Assembly (NCBI GenBank): GCA_003240735.1
Contig: QFNE01000008.1
Location: 1 to 64,000, forward strand
Length of the DNA: 64,000 nucleotides
From: Paracoccus denitrificans
Lineage (GTDB): Bacteria; Pseudomonadota; Alphaproteobacteria; Rhodobacterales; Rhodobacteraceae
Direction: 5' to 3'
Below are positions 8,163 to 16,918 of the stretch, piece by piece. The first letter of the stretch is position 1, and every line of letters begins with the position of its first letter. The position numbers and the translations under genes are program-made. A model generated the notes under the pieces. The model did no database searches, had not been told where the DNA came from, and was given only the letters and a program-made list of their open reading frames with translations.

Positions 8163-8482
8163 TTCTGGATTTCGACGGTTTGCACCAGTGATCCGTCGGG
8201 ACGGAACACCAGCACTTGCCCCACGGTCGTGACGACGATGGTGCGGTCATTTGAAAAGGTGACCGCGCTGGCTTCAGCCCCATCGGGCAGGGTGATGGAT
8301 ACGGGCAATTGAGGCAGAGGGGGCGACGAGAGTTTCGTCCACAGAAGGCCCGCGATGACCAGGATGCCCGCCATCATCGTCAGCGCCAGTCCTGTCACCA
8401 ATCGACGCAGCCACGCCATTTGCCCTGCAATCACATCCTCGGGTTTCGCGAGGCTTGCGCCGCCCTTATGATCGCTTCCCAT
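8159..8482 (-). CDS. DUF6476-like small membrane protein
   Basis: A 107-aa protein with one transmembrane helix at about residues 25-48 (RRLVTGLALTMMAGILVIAG) and a beta-rich periplasmic tail (VSITLPDGAEASAVTF...DRTIVVTTVGQVLVFRPDG). I take it for the DUF6476 family of Rhodobacterales; the function is unknown. The frame opens further upstream but only inside rluD, so the ATG at 8482 is likely. That start shares the CATG with the divergent rluD start, so the two starts overlap by 2 nt. Confidence 0.7.
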   Translation of the reverse strand: MGSDHKGGASLAKPEDVIAGQMAWLRRLVTGLALTMMAGILVIAGLLWTKLSSPPLPQLPVSITLPDGAEASAVTFSNDRTIVVTTVGQVLVFRPDGSLVQTVEIQN

Positions 8483-9512
8483 GCCTGACCTTACCCTGAC
8501 CATTTCCGACGGCGTCACCGACCGGCTTGATAAGGCGCTGACCGAGGCGGCACCAGCCGAAGCGTCACTTTCGCGCACCCGGATCACGCGTCTTATCGTC
8601 GATGGGGCTGTTACGGGCCCGCTGGGGATCGTCACCGACCCCAAGGCCCGTGCCACCGAGGGCGAGGTTTATACGGTCACCTTGGGAGAGCCCCAGCCCG
8701 TGGAAACCCGGCCCGAGGCGATTCCCTTGAACGTCGTCTACGAAGACGAGGCGCTGATCGTCATCGACAAACCGGCGGGCATGGTTGTTCATCCCGCCCC
8801 CGGAACGCCGTCCGGGACGCTGGTGAACGCTCTGCTGGCGCATTGCGCGGGCGACCTGTCCGGGATCGGCGGCGAGGCACGCCCCGGGATCGTTCACCGA
8901 ATCGACAAGGATACGTCGGGCCTGCTGGTTGTCGCCAAGTCTGACCGTGCCCACCACGCATTGGCCAAGCAGTTCGAGGACCACAGCGCCGCCCGCCGCT
9001 ACCTCGCGCTGGCCCATGGACAGATCGACGCCGGCGATCCGCGCCTGCGCGGCGTGAAAGGCGTGAATTTTGAGCCGGGCGGTGTCCTGAAGATCACCAC
9101 GCGCCTTGGGCGCCATCCGACGGACCGACAGCGTCAGGCAGTCAGTTTCGATAAGGGCCGCCACGCTGTCACGCGTGCGCGGATGCTGCAGCCACTTGGG
9201 ACGCCGCCGTCTGCGATGCTGGTCGAATGTCGATTGGAAACGGGCCGCACACATCAGATCCGCGTTCATCTGGCCCATGCCGGACTGGGCCTGATTGGCG
9301 ACCCGACCTATGGCGGCAGCCGAAAGCCGTCCGCAAAAGCGTTCGGTCAAGAAGGTGCGGCTGCAATTGCGGCATTTCCGCGTCAGGCTTTGCACGCGGC
9401 GCATCTGGGGTTTGCCCATCCAATCACACAAGAGTGGCTGGCGTTCGACAGTCCCTTGCCCGACGATATGGCGACGCTCCTGCACCGTCTCGGCGGAACT
9501 CTGCCGGATTGA
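8481..9512 (+). CDS. rluD: RluA family pseudouridine synthase (RluD-like)
   Basis: Converts specific uridines of 23S rRNA to pseudouridine. At 343 aa it has an S4 RNA-binding domain at about residues 10-75 and the catalytic domain with HRIDKDTSGLLVVAK (catalytic Asp near residue 141), then LETGRTHQIRVHLAHAG and IGDPTYGG. RluD assignment rests on overall length and the S4 domain; RluC-type specificity is not excluded. Its start overlaps that of the divergent DUF6476-like gene. rpoH follows 66 nt downstream. Confidence 0.92.
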   Translation: MPDLTLTISDGVTDRLDKALTEAAPAEASLSRTRITRLIVDGAVTGPLGIVTDPKARATEGEVYTVTLGEPQPVETRPEAIPLNVVYEDEALIVIDKPAGMVVHPAPGTPSGTLVNALLAHCAGDLSGIGGEARPGIVHRIDKDTSGLLVVAKSDRAHHALAKQFEDHSAARRYLALAHGQIDAGDPRLRGVKGVNFEPGGVLKITTRLGRHPTDRQRQAVSFDKGRHAVTRARMLQPLGTPPSAMLVECRLETGRTHQIRVHLAHAGLGLIGDPTYGGSRKPSAKAFGQEGAAAIAAFPRQALHAAHLGFAHPITQEWLAFDSPLPDDMATLLHRLGGTLPD

Positions 9513-9578
9513 CCGCGTTTCAAAATCTACCGCTTTTCCGAACTCCGAAGACCGCCGTTTCTGGCGACGAGGACTGCC

Positions 9579-10484
9579 ATGCCGAATTACACCAATCTTC
9601 CCGCCCCAAGCCCTGAACAGGGCCTGAACCGCTATCTTCAGGAAATCCGCAAGTTTCCGCTGCTGGAGCCTGAAGAGGAGTATATGCTGGCGAAACGGTG
9701 GGCCGACCACGAGGACCCGCAGGCCGCTCACCGGCTCGTGACGTCGCACCTGCGGCTCGCCGCGAAGATCGCCATGGGCTACCGGGGTTATGGTCTGCCG
9801 CAAGCCGAAGTGATTTCCGAGGCGAATGTCGGCTTGATGCAGGCGGTTAAGCGGTTTGACCCGGAAAAAGGCTTCCGACTGGCGACCTATGCGATGTGGT
9901 GGATTCGCGCTTCGATCCAGGAATACATCCTGCGGTCGTGGTCCTTAGTGAAAATGGGCACGACCAGCGCGCAGAAGAAGCTGTTCTTCAACCTTCGCAA
10001 GGCCAAGGCAAAGCTCGGCGCATTGGAGGAAGGTGACCTGCGTCCCGAAAACGTGGCCCAGATCGCGCGCGACCTGTCGGTCAGCGAAAAGGAAGTCGTG
10101 GACATGAACCGTCGCCTGGCAGGTTCGGACGCGTCGCTGAACGCCACTGTCGGCTCGGCCGACGGTGATTCGACCGCCCAATGGCAGGACTGGCTGGAAG
10201 ACGAAGATGCCGACCAGGCCAGCGCCTATGCCGAGGCGGATGAGCTCGACACGCGGCGCAGCATGCTGACCTCTGCCATGGATGTCCTGACCGACCGCGA
10301 AAAGGACATCCTTCTGGAGCGCCGGCTGCGCGACGATCCCCTTACCTTGGAGGAATTGTCCGAACGTTATGGTGTTTCGCGGGAAAGGATCCGCCAGATC
10401 GAAGTTCGGGCGTTCGAAAAGATTCAGGATCGGATTCGGGGCCTAGCTCGTGACAAGGGAATGGCTGTTCCCGAAGAGGTCTGA
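9579..10484 (+). CDS. rpoH: RNA polymerase sigma-32 factor RpoH
   Basis: Heat-shock sigma factor, 301 aa. The RpoH box QKKLFFNLRK lies between regions 2 and 3; region 2 holds SEANVGLMQAVKRFDP and TYAMWWIRASIQEYILRSW, and region 4 ends with GVSRERIRQIEVRAFEK. Alphaproteobacteria often carry two RpoH paralogues; this one has the standard length, and which paralogue it is cannot be decided here. A GAGGA ribosome binding site precedes the ATG. A rho-independent terminator lies 25 nt after the stop. The hsp20 gene in this window is a likely target. Confidence 0.97.
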   Translation: MPNYTNLPAPSPEQGLNRYLQEIRKFPLLEPEEEYMLAKRWADHEDPQAAHRLVTSHLRLAAKIAMGYRGYGLPQAEVISEANVGLMQAVKRFDPEKGFRLATYAMWWIRASIQEYILRSWSLVKMGTTSAQKKLFFNLRKAKAKLGALEEGDLRPENVAQIARDLSVSEKEVVDMNRRLAGSDASLNATVGSADGDSTAQWQDWLEDEDADQASAYAEADELDTRRSMLTSAMDVLTDREKDILLERRLRDDPLTLEELSERYGVSRERIRQIEVRAFEKIQDRIRGLARDKGMAVPEEV

Positions 10485-10508
10485 GGGTCACAGCTACGGC
10501 ATAAGAAG

Positions 10509-10542
10509 AAAGCGGCGGCCTGATCCTCAAGTCGCCGCTTTT
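10509..10542 (+). terminator. Intrinsic terminator after rpoH
   Basis: AAAGCGGCG and CGCCGCTTT arms enclose a 15-nt loop and run into a short T tract. It lies 25 nt past the rpoH stop and would separate rpoH from the next gene. Confidence 0.8.
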
Positions 10543-10669
10543 CCATTGCCGATTCAACGCTTATCCTGCCCAACAGGCGGGAGTAATCAATGGTGGCACC
10601 GAAAATTCTGCACGCGATGGCGCCATTCGGCGTCAGCCGCATATGTCCGCCCAAGGACATCGGTGCCGC

Positions 10670-11692
10670 ATGACGGCCCTGCTGAAGTTCGAACGGCTAG
10701 AGGCCCCCGGCGTCTGGAAGAAAACGCCGAGTTCGCCGTTGGTGGACGTCGTCGTCGCGGTCGGGGATGCGACAATGGTTCTGACCGACCCGCGCACCGA
10801 CAAGCCGCTGGTCCATTGGTCCCTGCCCGCCGTGACCCGTCTCAACCCCGGTCAACATCCTGCAATCTTTGCGCCGGGTGGCACTGACAGTCCCGAGATC
10901 GTCGAGATCGAAGACGAATTGATGATTGAGGCGATCGAGAAGGTCCACACCGCGATCGAGGCGCGGCGACCCAAACCCGGTCGCTTGCGGGGCATTCTTC
11001 TGGCATTCGTGGTGATCGGTGCCACTGCGGCCGCGGCGGCATGGGTCCCCGACGCTGTGGTCGCGCACGCAGCCCGCATTGCCCAGCCAGCCCAACGAGA
11101 GGCGATTGGAAACCAGATCCTGATGCAGATCGAACGCGACACGGGTCCAGCGTGTGATCGCCCTGCGGGTGCAGTCGTGCTGGAACGGCTGTCGCAGCGC
11201 CTGACCAACGGTCAGACCCGTCTTGTGGTGCTGCCAGCGACCATGGGCGGCGCACGGGCGTTACCCGGAAACATCGTCGTTTTCGGGAACGATCTGCTTG
11301 CCAATCAGATATCGCCCGATGTCGCGGCTGGTCATGTGCTTGCGGCGGTGTCAGCCGCGGCGCATCAAGACCCACTCAGGGCAGCAGTTGAGTGGGCGGG
11401 CTTTCGCGCCTCGATTTCGATGCTGACGACGGGTGAGCTTCCCGCGGCCTCACTCTCAGGTTTTGGACGCCGGGTGGCCATGTCACCCCTGCCCCGCGCG
11501 CCGACTGACGAGCTTTTGTCGGACATGCGCGTTCATGGTATCAGCAGCGAACCATATGCGCGCAGTTTAGACCCATCTGGCGAGTCGGTGTTGGAGTTGA
11601 TCGAATCGGACCCGTTTTCCGCAGAACCGCCCGCAAAACCCATCCTCAGCCCCGGCGAATGGTCGCAGCTGCAGAAAATCTGCCGTGACTGA
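10670..11692 (+). CDS. Membrane protein with degenerate M48 peptidase-like region
   Basis: A 340-aa protein with a cytoplasmic N-terminal domain (a beta-rich segment with HWSLPAVTRLNPGQ), one transmembrane helix near residues 105-125 (GILLAFVVIGATAAAAAWVP) and an outside domain. The stretch ALPGNIVVFGNDLL followed by DVAAGHVLAAVSAAAHQDP resembles the M48 pattern (ALPGGxIFVxxGLL then HExxH), but the HExxH zinc site is missing. This relation is my inference. The start at 10670 has AAGGA upstream; MSAQGHRC at 10643 is an alternative. It is convergent with the SPOR-domain gene, 3 nt apart. Confidence 0.65.
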   Translation: MTALLKFERLEAPGVWKKTPSSPLVDVVVAVGDATMVLTDPRTDKPLVHWSLPAVTRLNPGQHPAIFAPGGTDSPEIVEIEDELMIEAIEKVHTAIEARRPKPGRLRGILLAFVVIGATAAAAAWVPDAVVAHAARIAQPAQREAIGNQILMQIERDTGPACDRPAGAVVLERLSQRLTNGQTRLVVLPATMGGARALPGNIVVFGNDLLANQISPDVAAGHVLAAVSAAAHQDPLRAAVEWAGFRASISMLTTGELPAASLSGFGRRVAMSPLPRAPTDELLSDMRVHGISSEPYARSLDPSGESVLELIESDPFSAEPPAKPILSPGEWSQLQKICRD

Positions 11693-11695
11693 CCG

Positions 11696-12622
11696 TTACC
11701 TTGGAACAAGCCCGGTGAACCCTGCTCCACGAAGGATCTGTATGGCGCGAACAACACCTTCGCGACCTTCAAAGGGTCCGGCGACCACCTGAATTCCCGT
11801 GTTGCGGGCACCTCCTTTGATACGCCCCGCAGTTAGACCGGTTGCCCGCACGCGGGCGGCTGTCTGGTCTGCGCCAGCCGCGTCACGCCAACCGCCAATC
11901 GCGACATAGCGGTGCCAAGGTTTGACCTCGCCCTCCGACTTTGCGCTTCTTGATTTTACGGGTTTTGAGTCGGTCTTGACCGCGCCGCTCTGACCGGACT
12001 GACGAATGTTCACAGCGCGTTTGGGCACTTCCGCAATGACTACGCGGTCTGGGGGCGACAGGGTTGCAGCATCTGTCAGACCCAGTAGATCAAGCGGTGC
12101 CAAGTTACAGAACCCCTTTGCCGACGCGCCGAATCCAGCCACGCCCGTCGTTGCGCCGCCAAGCAGATCACACAGCCTTCGGTTCCCTGCGTTAGACGAC
12201 ACCACACCCGTTGGACGGGATGCGATCATCTGCCGGATCCGGGGGGCTTCCCGGATCCGGTCGGCGATCTCCACCCGCGCTTCCTCGGGCGGCGATGAAT
12301 TTAATTCTTCATCGTTCAGCCCCGTGACGACCGCCTCGCTTAGCTTTTGGGTAAGATCAGCCCGCGTCAGCTTGGGTGATACTTCAGCGGTTACGCTGGG
12401 GGGATAACCGCAGACATTGTCACCATCGCGCAGCAGTCTGGGCGTCCACGCGCCGTCTGCGCGAACAAATACGCAACCCGCGCTGTCGATGTATTGCGGT
12501 GACGGGAAATCTGGTGGCGGATCTTCGGCCGGGTGGTCAGCCGCAAGGACCTGTGTGGCAAAAAGCGCGACGGCGACCAGCAGCAGACACGTCTGCAGAA
12601 AGTTAAAGCCCGTCAGACGCAT
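11696..12622 (-). CDS. Secreted SPOR-domain protein
   Basis: A 308-aa protein with a clear signal peptide (LLLVAVALFATQVLA, cleavage near ALA/AD at about residue 27), a middle region with four or more Cys residues, and a C-terminal SPOR domain of about 70 residues (RYVAIGGWRDAAGADQTAARV to the end). SPOR domains bind denuded septal peptidoglycan, so a periplasmic cell-wall or division role is likely. The gene follows upp by 66 nt on the same strand. A perfect 9-bp hairpin buries its ribosome binding site (12626-12648). Confidence 0.75.
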   Translation of the reverse strand: MRLTGFNFLQTCLLLVAVALFATQVLAADHPAEDPPPDFPSPQYIDSAGCVFVRADGAWTPRLLRDGDNVCGYPPSVTAEVSPKLTRADLTQKLSEAVVTGLNDEELNSSPPEEARVEIADRIREAPRIRQMIASRPTGVVSSNAGNRRLCDLLGGATTGVAGFGASAKGFCNLAPLDLLGLTDAATLSPPDRVVIAEVPKRAVNIRQSGQSGAVKTDSKPVKSRSAKSEGEVKPWHRYVAIGGWRDAAGADQTAARVRATGLTAGRIKGGARNTGIQVVAGPFEGREGVVRAIQILRGAGFTGLVPR

Positions 12623-12625
12623 ATC

Positions 12626-12648
12626 GGCCCCCTGGTGATCAGGGGGCC
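12626..12648 (-). promoter_or_regulatory. Hairpin sequestering the ribosome binding site of the SPOR-domain gene
   Basis: On the minus strand GGCCCCCTG pairs perfectly with CAGGGGGCC around a 5-nt loop, ending 3 nt before the ATG. The only Shine-Dalgarno-like sequence, AGGGGG, lies inside the second arm. No T run follows, so it is a poor terminator for upp. It may act as a translational switch, or it may be a weak upp terminator that happens to lie close to the start. Confidence 0.6.
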
Positions 12649-12688
12649 ATCCGTAGCGCGAGTTTGTCTAAGATACGGTTAACCTGAG

Positions 12689-13327
12689 CTATTTGGTGCC
12701 GAACAACCTGTCGCCAGCGTCGCCCAACCCCGGTACGATATAGCCATGGTCATCAAGCCGTTCGTCAACGGCTGCGGTGACGATCGGCACGTCCGGATGC
12801 GCCTCTTGCATGCGCGCAACGCCTTCCGGCGCGGCCAACAGGCAAAGAAACCGCAGGTTAGCAGCACCTTCGCGCTTGAGAATGTCGATCGCCGCGACCG
12901 AGCTGTTGCCGGTGGCCAGCATCGGGTCGACGACGATCGTCATCCGCGCGTCCAATTCGTGCGGAACCTTGTTATAATACTCGACCGGCTGCAGCGTTTC
13001 AGGATCGCGATAGAGCCCGATAAAGCCCACCCGTGCGGCTGGGATCAGTTCCAGAATGCCATCCAGCAAACCATTCCCGGCCCGCAGGATGGAAATCAGC
13101 GCCAGTTTCTTTCCCTCCAGCGTCGGCGCTTGCATCGGACCGACCGGGGTTTCGATCCCCGCCGTTGTCATTTCCAGCTCTCGCGTAACCTCATAGGCAA
13201 GCAGCAGGCTGATTTCGCGCAAAAGCCGGCGGAATTCGCCGGTCGAGGTGTGCTTGTCGCGCATGATGGACAATTTGTGCTGAACCAGCGGGTGTTTGAC
13301 CACGGTAAGATGGGGCGTCTGTTCCAT
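12689..13327 (-). CDS. upp: Uracil phosphoribosyltransferase
   Basis: Pyrimidine salvage enzyme making UMP from uracil and PRPP. At 212 aa it has the PRPP-binding loop VVDPMLATGNSS, ISILRAGNGLLDGI, and the uracil-binding C-terminus YIVPGLGDAGDRLFGTK. The ATG at 13327 is 5 nt after a perfect AAAGGAGG; a GTG just before it is too close to that site. It lies 60 nt downstream of add in the same direction, continuing a nucleoside/base salvage block. Confidence 0.97.
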   Translation of the reverse strand: MEQTPHLTVVKHPLVQHKLSIMRDKHTSTGEFRRLLREISLLLAYEVTRELEMTTAGIETPVGPMQAPTLEGKKLALISILRAGNGLLDGILELIPAARVGFIGLYRDPETLQPVEYYNKVPHELDARMTIVVDPMLATGNSSVAAIDILKREGAANLRFLCLLAAPEGVARMQEAHPDVPIVTAAVDERLDDHGYIVPGLGDAGDRLFGTK

Positions 13328-13387
13328 CACGGCCTCCTTTGGATGATTTGGCCCCTTGTGCCCGCTTCCATCCTGAACGCCAAGCCG

Positions 13388-14356
13388 TCAGTCCAGCGCG
13401 GCGATCAGGTTTTTTCGCGTCGTATCGTCACAGAATGCGGCTTCGGCGGCCCAGTTGTTCATCTGCTTGAAGTCCGGATCTGCCCAACCGAACGCGTCTG
13501 ACAGGCGGTCGTATTCGTGCGTCAGGTCGGTGTGAAAGAACGGCGGGTCGTCGGTCGAGATGGTGACCCGACACCCGGCGTCCGCCAGTTCGGCGATGGG
13601 GTGTGCGCTGAATGTCGGGTAAAGGCCCAGAGACACGTTTGATCCCGGGCAGACTTCAAGGGTGATGCCCCGCTCGGCAAGTTCGCTTACAAGCAATGGG
13701 TCCTCGATCGCGCGAACCCCGTGCCCGATGCGGGTGACGCCCAGCTCCAGTGCTTCCCGCACCGAGGCTGGGCCAGCCCACTCACCGGCGTGACACGTCA
13801 AACCCAACCCGGCCTCTCTTGCGCAGTCGAAAGCCCAGGCAAAGTCGGTGGCAGCACCGATCCCCTCGGCCCCGGCCAATCCGAACCCGGTGATCCAGTC
13901 ACCCGTGGTTTCCGCAGCGCAGATCGCGGTCTTGCGCGAACGCTCGGCCCCGAAGTGGCGGATAGGTGTCACGATGCCGCGGCTGTCAACGCCCTGCGCG
14001 CGCAGGGACGCCGCCGCCTCGGTCATGGCAGCCAGGTACTCTCGCCACGCCGACACATCACCGCCGCCACAGAACTCGGGCGACACGAACAGCTCGACGT
14101 AGATCGCGCCATGCTCGGCCTCCTGCTCCAGCACGGTGGAGACCAGCTTTGCATAATCTTCGGGTGTTCGGATCAGGTCTGTCGCAGCTTCATAGACTTT
14201 CAGGAAGTGACTGAAATCGCGCCAAGCATAATTGCCATTCTCATCGAAGATATCCGGGATGGCCAAACCTCGTTGGTCGGCCAACCCGCGCACGAAATCA
14301 GGGGGCGCGGCACCTTCCAGATGAAGGTGAAGCTCGATCTTCTTCAGGGACTTCAT
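13388..14356 (-). CDS. add: Adenosine deaminase
   Basis: Deaminates adenosine or deoxyadenosine to inosine or deoxyinosine. The 322-aa protein carries the zinc ligands HLHLEG near the N-terminus, CHAGEWAG (HxGE), the catalytic GVTRIGHGVRA segment and the late zinc Asp in STDDPPFF. A relative, adenine deaminase (Ade-type), shares these motifs; the deo gene context favours adenosine. The start overlaps the deoB stop by 4 nt (ATGA). Last gene of cdd-deoA-deoB-add. Confidence 0.92.
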   Translation of the reverse strand: MKSLKKIELHLHLEGAAPPDFVRGLADQRGLAIPDIFDENGNYAWRDFSHFLKVYEAATDLIRTPEDYAKLVSTVLEQEAEHGAIYVELFVSPEFCGGGDVSAWREYLAAMTEAAASLRAQGVDSRGIVTPIRHFGAERSRKTAICAAETTGDWITGFGLAGAEGIGAATDFAWAFDCAREAGLGLTCHAGEWAGPASVREALELGVTRIGHGVRAIEDPLLVSELAERGITLEVCPGSNVSLGLYPTFSAHPIAELADAGCRVTISTDDPPFFHTDLTHEYDRLSDAFGWADPDFKQMNNWAAEAAFCDDTTRKNLIAALD

Positions 14357-15555
14357 GCCCGATCCTTTGCAACACGAAGAACGCTTTTGCCGTGACCGAC
14401 ATGTTGAACGTCAAGGTGATCCAGCACAGTCGCGCCGATGTCGGAAAATCCGACTTGCCCGACCGCGCGGGTACCGACGCCAAAACCAAGAACGGGAACG
14501 CGTTCGCGCGTATGTTCGGTGCCGGCCCAGGTCGGGTCATTGCCGTGGTCAGCGGTAAAAATCGCAAGGTCGCCGGGCCTCAGGCGCGACATGAACACGC
14601 CTGCCTGGGTGTCGAACCACTCCAGCGCGCGGGCATAGCCCAGCGGGTCGCGCCGATGGCCCCACAGACTGTCGAACTCGACAAGGTTGGCAAACGTCAG
14701 GCTGCCGTCCTCTGCCTCATCGGCCAGCCTGATCAGGTGGTTTGCCAGATCAGCGTCTGACTTACCCTTGTGCAGATGGGTGATGCCCCGATGGCTGAAG
14801 ATGTCACCGATCTTGCCGACGGCGTGCGTCACCCGTCCGGCTGCGGTTGCGGAGTCCAGAATGGTGTCGGCCGGCGGCGGAACGGCCAGATCGCGGCGAT
14901 TGGACGTGCGGGCAAAGCTGCCGGGCGTGCCGATGAAAGGGCGGGCAATGACGCGACCGACGCGCATGTCATGGACCAATGGCGCGACGGTCGCGCACAA
15001 ATCCAGAAGGCGGTCCAGCCCGAACGCATCTTCATGCGCGGCGATCTGCACGACGCTGTCAGCCGAGGTATAGCAGATGGGCCAGCCGGTCCGCAGATGC
15101 TCCGCGCCCAGACGGTCGATGATTTCCGTTCCCGACGCGTGGCAGTTGCCCAAGATCCCCTCCGTTCCCGCCGCCTGCGCGAGCGCCCGGGTCAGGTCGT
15201 CTGGGAACGTCGGTGTGCGGTCTGGAAAGGTCGTCCATTCGAATGGCAGTGGGACGCCGGCGATTTCCCAATGACCGGTGGGCGTGTCCTTGCCGGCAGA
15301 CGCCTCGGTCGCTGCGCCCCACAGGCCTTCGGGTGTGGCATCAAGCCCGACCACTTTCTCGCCCGATGCCAAGCTCACTGCCGCGCCAAGGCCAAGCCGG
15401 TCAAGGTTCGGCATCGAAAGCCCGCCAACAGCACGAGCGATATGCGCCAGCGTATTCGCGCCGGTGTCCGGCACGCCACCGCTGAAGAAGTTTCCCGCGT
15501 CCGGTGCCCCGCCGATCCCGACAGAGTCCATGACGATCAGAAATGCGCGCGCCAT
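14353..15555 (-). CDS. deoB: Phosphopentomutase
   Basis: Interconverts (deoxy)ribose-1- and -5-phosphate, linking nucleoside phosphorolysis to central metabolism. At 400 aa it belongs to the alkaline phosphatase-like superfamily: the N-terminal metal motif VMDSVGIGGAPDA, the phosphorylated Thr region SAGKDTPTGHWE, and IFTADHGNDPTWAGTEHTRE with metal ligands near the C-terminus. An AAAAGGGTAGG ribosome binding site precedes the ATG. It is between deoA (58 nt upstream) and add (4-nt overlap). Confidence 0.97.
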   Translation of the reverse strand: MARAFLIVMDSVGIGGAPDAGNFFSGGVPDTGANTLAHIARAVGGLSMPNLDRLGLGAAVSLASGEKVVGLDATPEGLWGAATEASAGKDTPTGHWEIAGVPLPFEWTTFPDRTPTFPDDLTRALAQAAGTEGILGNCHASGTEIIDRLGAEHLRTGWPICYTSADSVVQIAAHEDAFGLDRLLDLCATVAPLVHDMRVGRVIARPFIGTPGSFARTSNRRDLAVPPPADTILDSATAAGRVTHAVGKIGDIFSHRGITHLHKGKSDADLANHLIRLADEAEDGSLTFANLVEFDSLWGHRRDPLGYARALEWFDTQAGVFMSRLRPGDLAIFTADHGNDPTWAGTEHTRERVPVLGFGVGTRAVGQVGFSDIGATVLDHLDVQHVGHGKSVLRVAKDRA

Positions 15556-15613
15556 ATCCTACCCTTTTGCCTGACACCTTGTCTGACCGAGGCGCGCTGT
15601 TTCGGCAAGTCCG

Positions 15614-16918
15614 TCACCCGATCCGTTCGATGATCAGCGGCCTCGAGGGCGGCGGCGTGTCGCCGATCGTATAGGCCGCCCTAATCAAATGTGATGCGTG
15701 CGCGGCGCTGTCCGCGTCGCTGGCGTGGACAAAACACAATGGCTCTCCCACCTGGACGGCATTCCCGGGACGGACGAAATCCGTCAGGCCGACCGATGGA
15801 TCAATGGCTTCGCCTGCCTTCAACCTGCCGCCGCCAAGACCGACGACCACGCGCCCCAGCGCGGTCGTGTCGATCGCCTCGATGATTCCTGCGACCGGGG
15901 CCGCAACAGGTTGGACAACCCCCGCCGAAGGCAGAGTCTCATCGGTGTCCTCAATCAGGTTGGACGGCCCGCCTTGCGCAGCAACCATGCGAGCGAAAAC
16001 TTCAATCGCGCGCCCACTATCCAAGGCTGCGGTGGCGCGCGACTGCCCGTCATCGATGCCAGCAAGCTCCAGACAATCCGCTGCAAGGCCTAGGCTCAGG
16101 TCGCGAAGTCGCCCCGGCGCGCCTTTCAGCGTGGCGATTGCGGCCATGACCTCGAGCGCGTTGCCAGCAGCATCGGCCAGCGGCTGGTCCATGTCAGTGA
16201 TCCGCGCCCGCGTCGGGCACCCGGCAAGCACGGCCGTATCGACCAACGCGCGTGCGAGGGCGCGTGCGTCGTTAAGGTCGGTCATGAACGCGCCGCTGCC
16301 GCACTTCACGTCCAGCACCAACGCATCCAGCCCCGCTGCAAGCTTCTTCGACAGGATGGACGCCGTGATCAGATCGACGCTTTCGACCGTCGCCGTTTCG
16401 TCGCGGATCGCGTAAAGGCGCCGGTCCGCGGGGGCGAGGTCTGGGCTGGCCGACACGATTGCGCATCCGACCGAGCCGACGATCTGGCGGAACCGATCTT
16501 CGGGCAGGTCGCAAGTAAATCCCGGGATCGCCTCAAGCTTGTCGAGCGTGCCGCCGGTGTGACCCAGTCCGCGGCCGGAAATCATGGGGACATGGCATCC
16601 GCACGCAGCCAGGATCGGTGCCAACACCAAGGACACGACATCCCCGACGCCACCGGTTGAATGTTTGTCCACAACAGGTCCGTCCACGTCCCATGACATG
16701 ATCCGACCGCTGTCACGCATCGCCATCGTCAGCGCAGTGCGGCCACCTTCACCTAGGCCGCGTGTGACCGCCGCCATGGCAAAGGCCGCTGCCTGCGCGT
16801 CGCTTAACCTGCCGCTGGCCAAGCCCTCGGCGATCAATCTTGCGCCGGTAGCGTCCAACCCACGGCCGTCACGTACCGACGCGATGACGGGGCGTGGGTC
16901 GGCGCGGCCCTCGGTCAT
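15614..16918 (-). CDS. deoA: Thymidine phosphorylase
   Basis: Splits thymidine or deoxyuridine with phosphate into base and deoxyribose-1-phosphate. At 434 aa it shows the family signature SGRGLGHTGGTLDKLEAIPGF, the phosphate/substrate loop DKHSTGGVGD and the C-terminal pyrimidine-nucleoside phosphorylase domain (VVVGLGGGRLKAGEAIDPSVG). The frame runs far upstream through cdd in another phase; the ATG at 16918, overlapping the cdd stop by 4 nt, is the real start. Second gene of the salvage operon. Confidence 0.96.
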   Translation of the reverse strand: MTEGRADPRPVIASVRDGRGLDATGARLIAEGLASGRLSDAQAAAFAMAAVTRGLGEGGRTALTMAMRDSGRIMSWDVDGPVVDKHSTGGVGDVVSLVLAPILAACGCHVPMISGRGLGHTGGTLDKLEAIPGFTCDLPEDRFRQIVGSVGCAIVSASPDLAPADRRLYAIRDETATVESVDLITASILSKKLAAGLDALVLDVKCGSGAFMTDLNDARALARALVDTAVLAGCPTRARITDMDQPLADAAGNALEVMAAIATLKGAPGRLRDLSLGLAADCLELAGIDDGQSRATAALDSGRAIEVFARMVAAQGGPSNLIEDTDETLPSAGVVQPVAAPVAGIIEAIDTTALGRVVVGLGGGRLKAGEAIDPSVGLTDFVRPGNAVQVGEPLCFVHASDADSAAHASHLIRAAYTIGDTPPPSRPLIIERIG

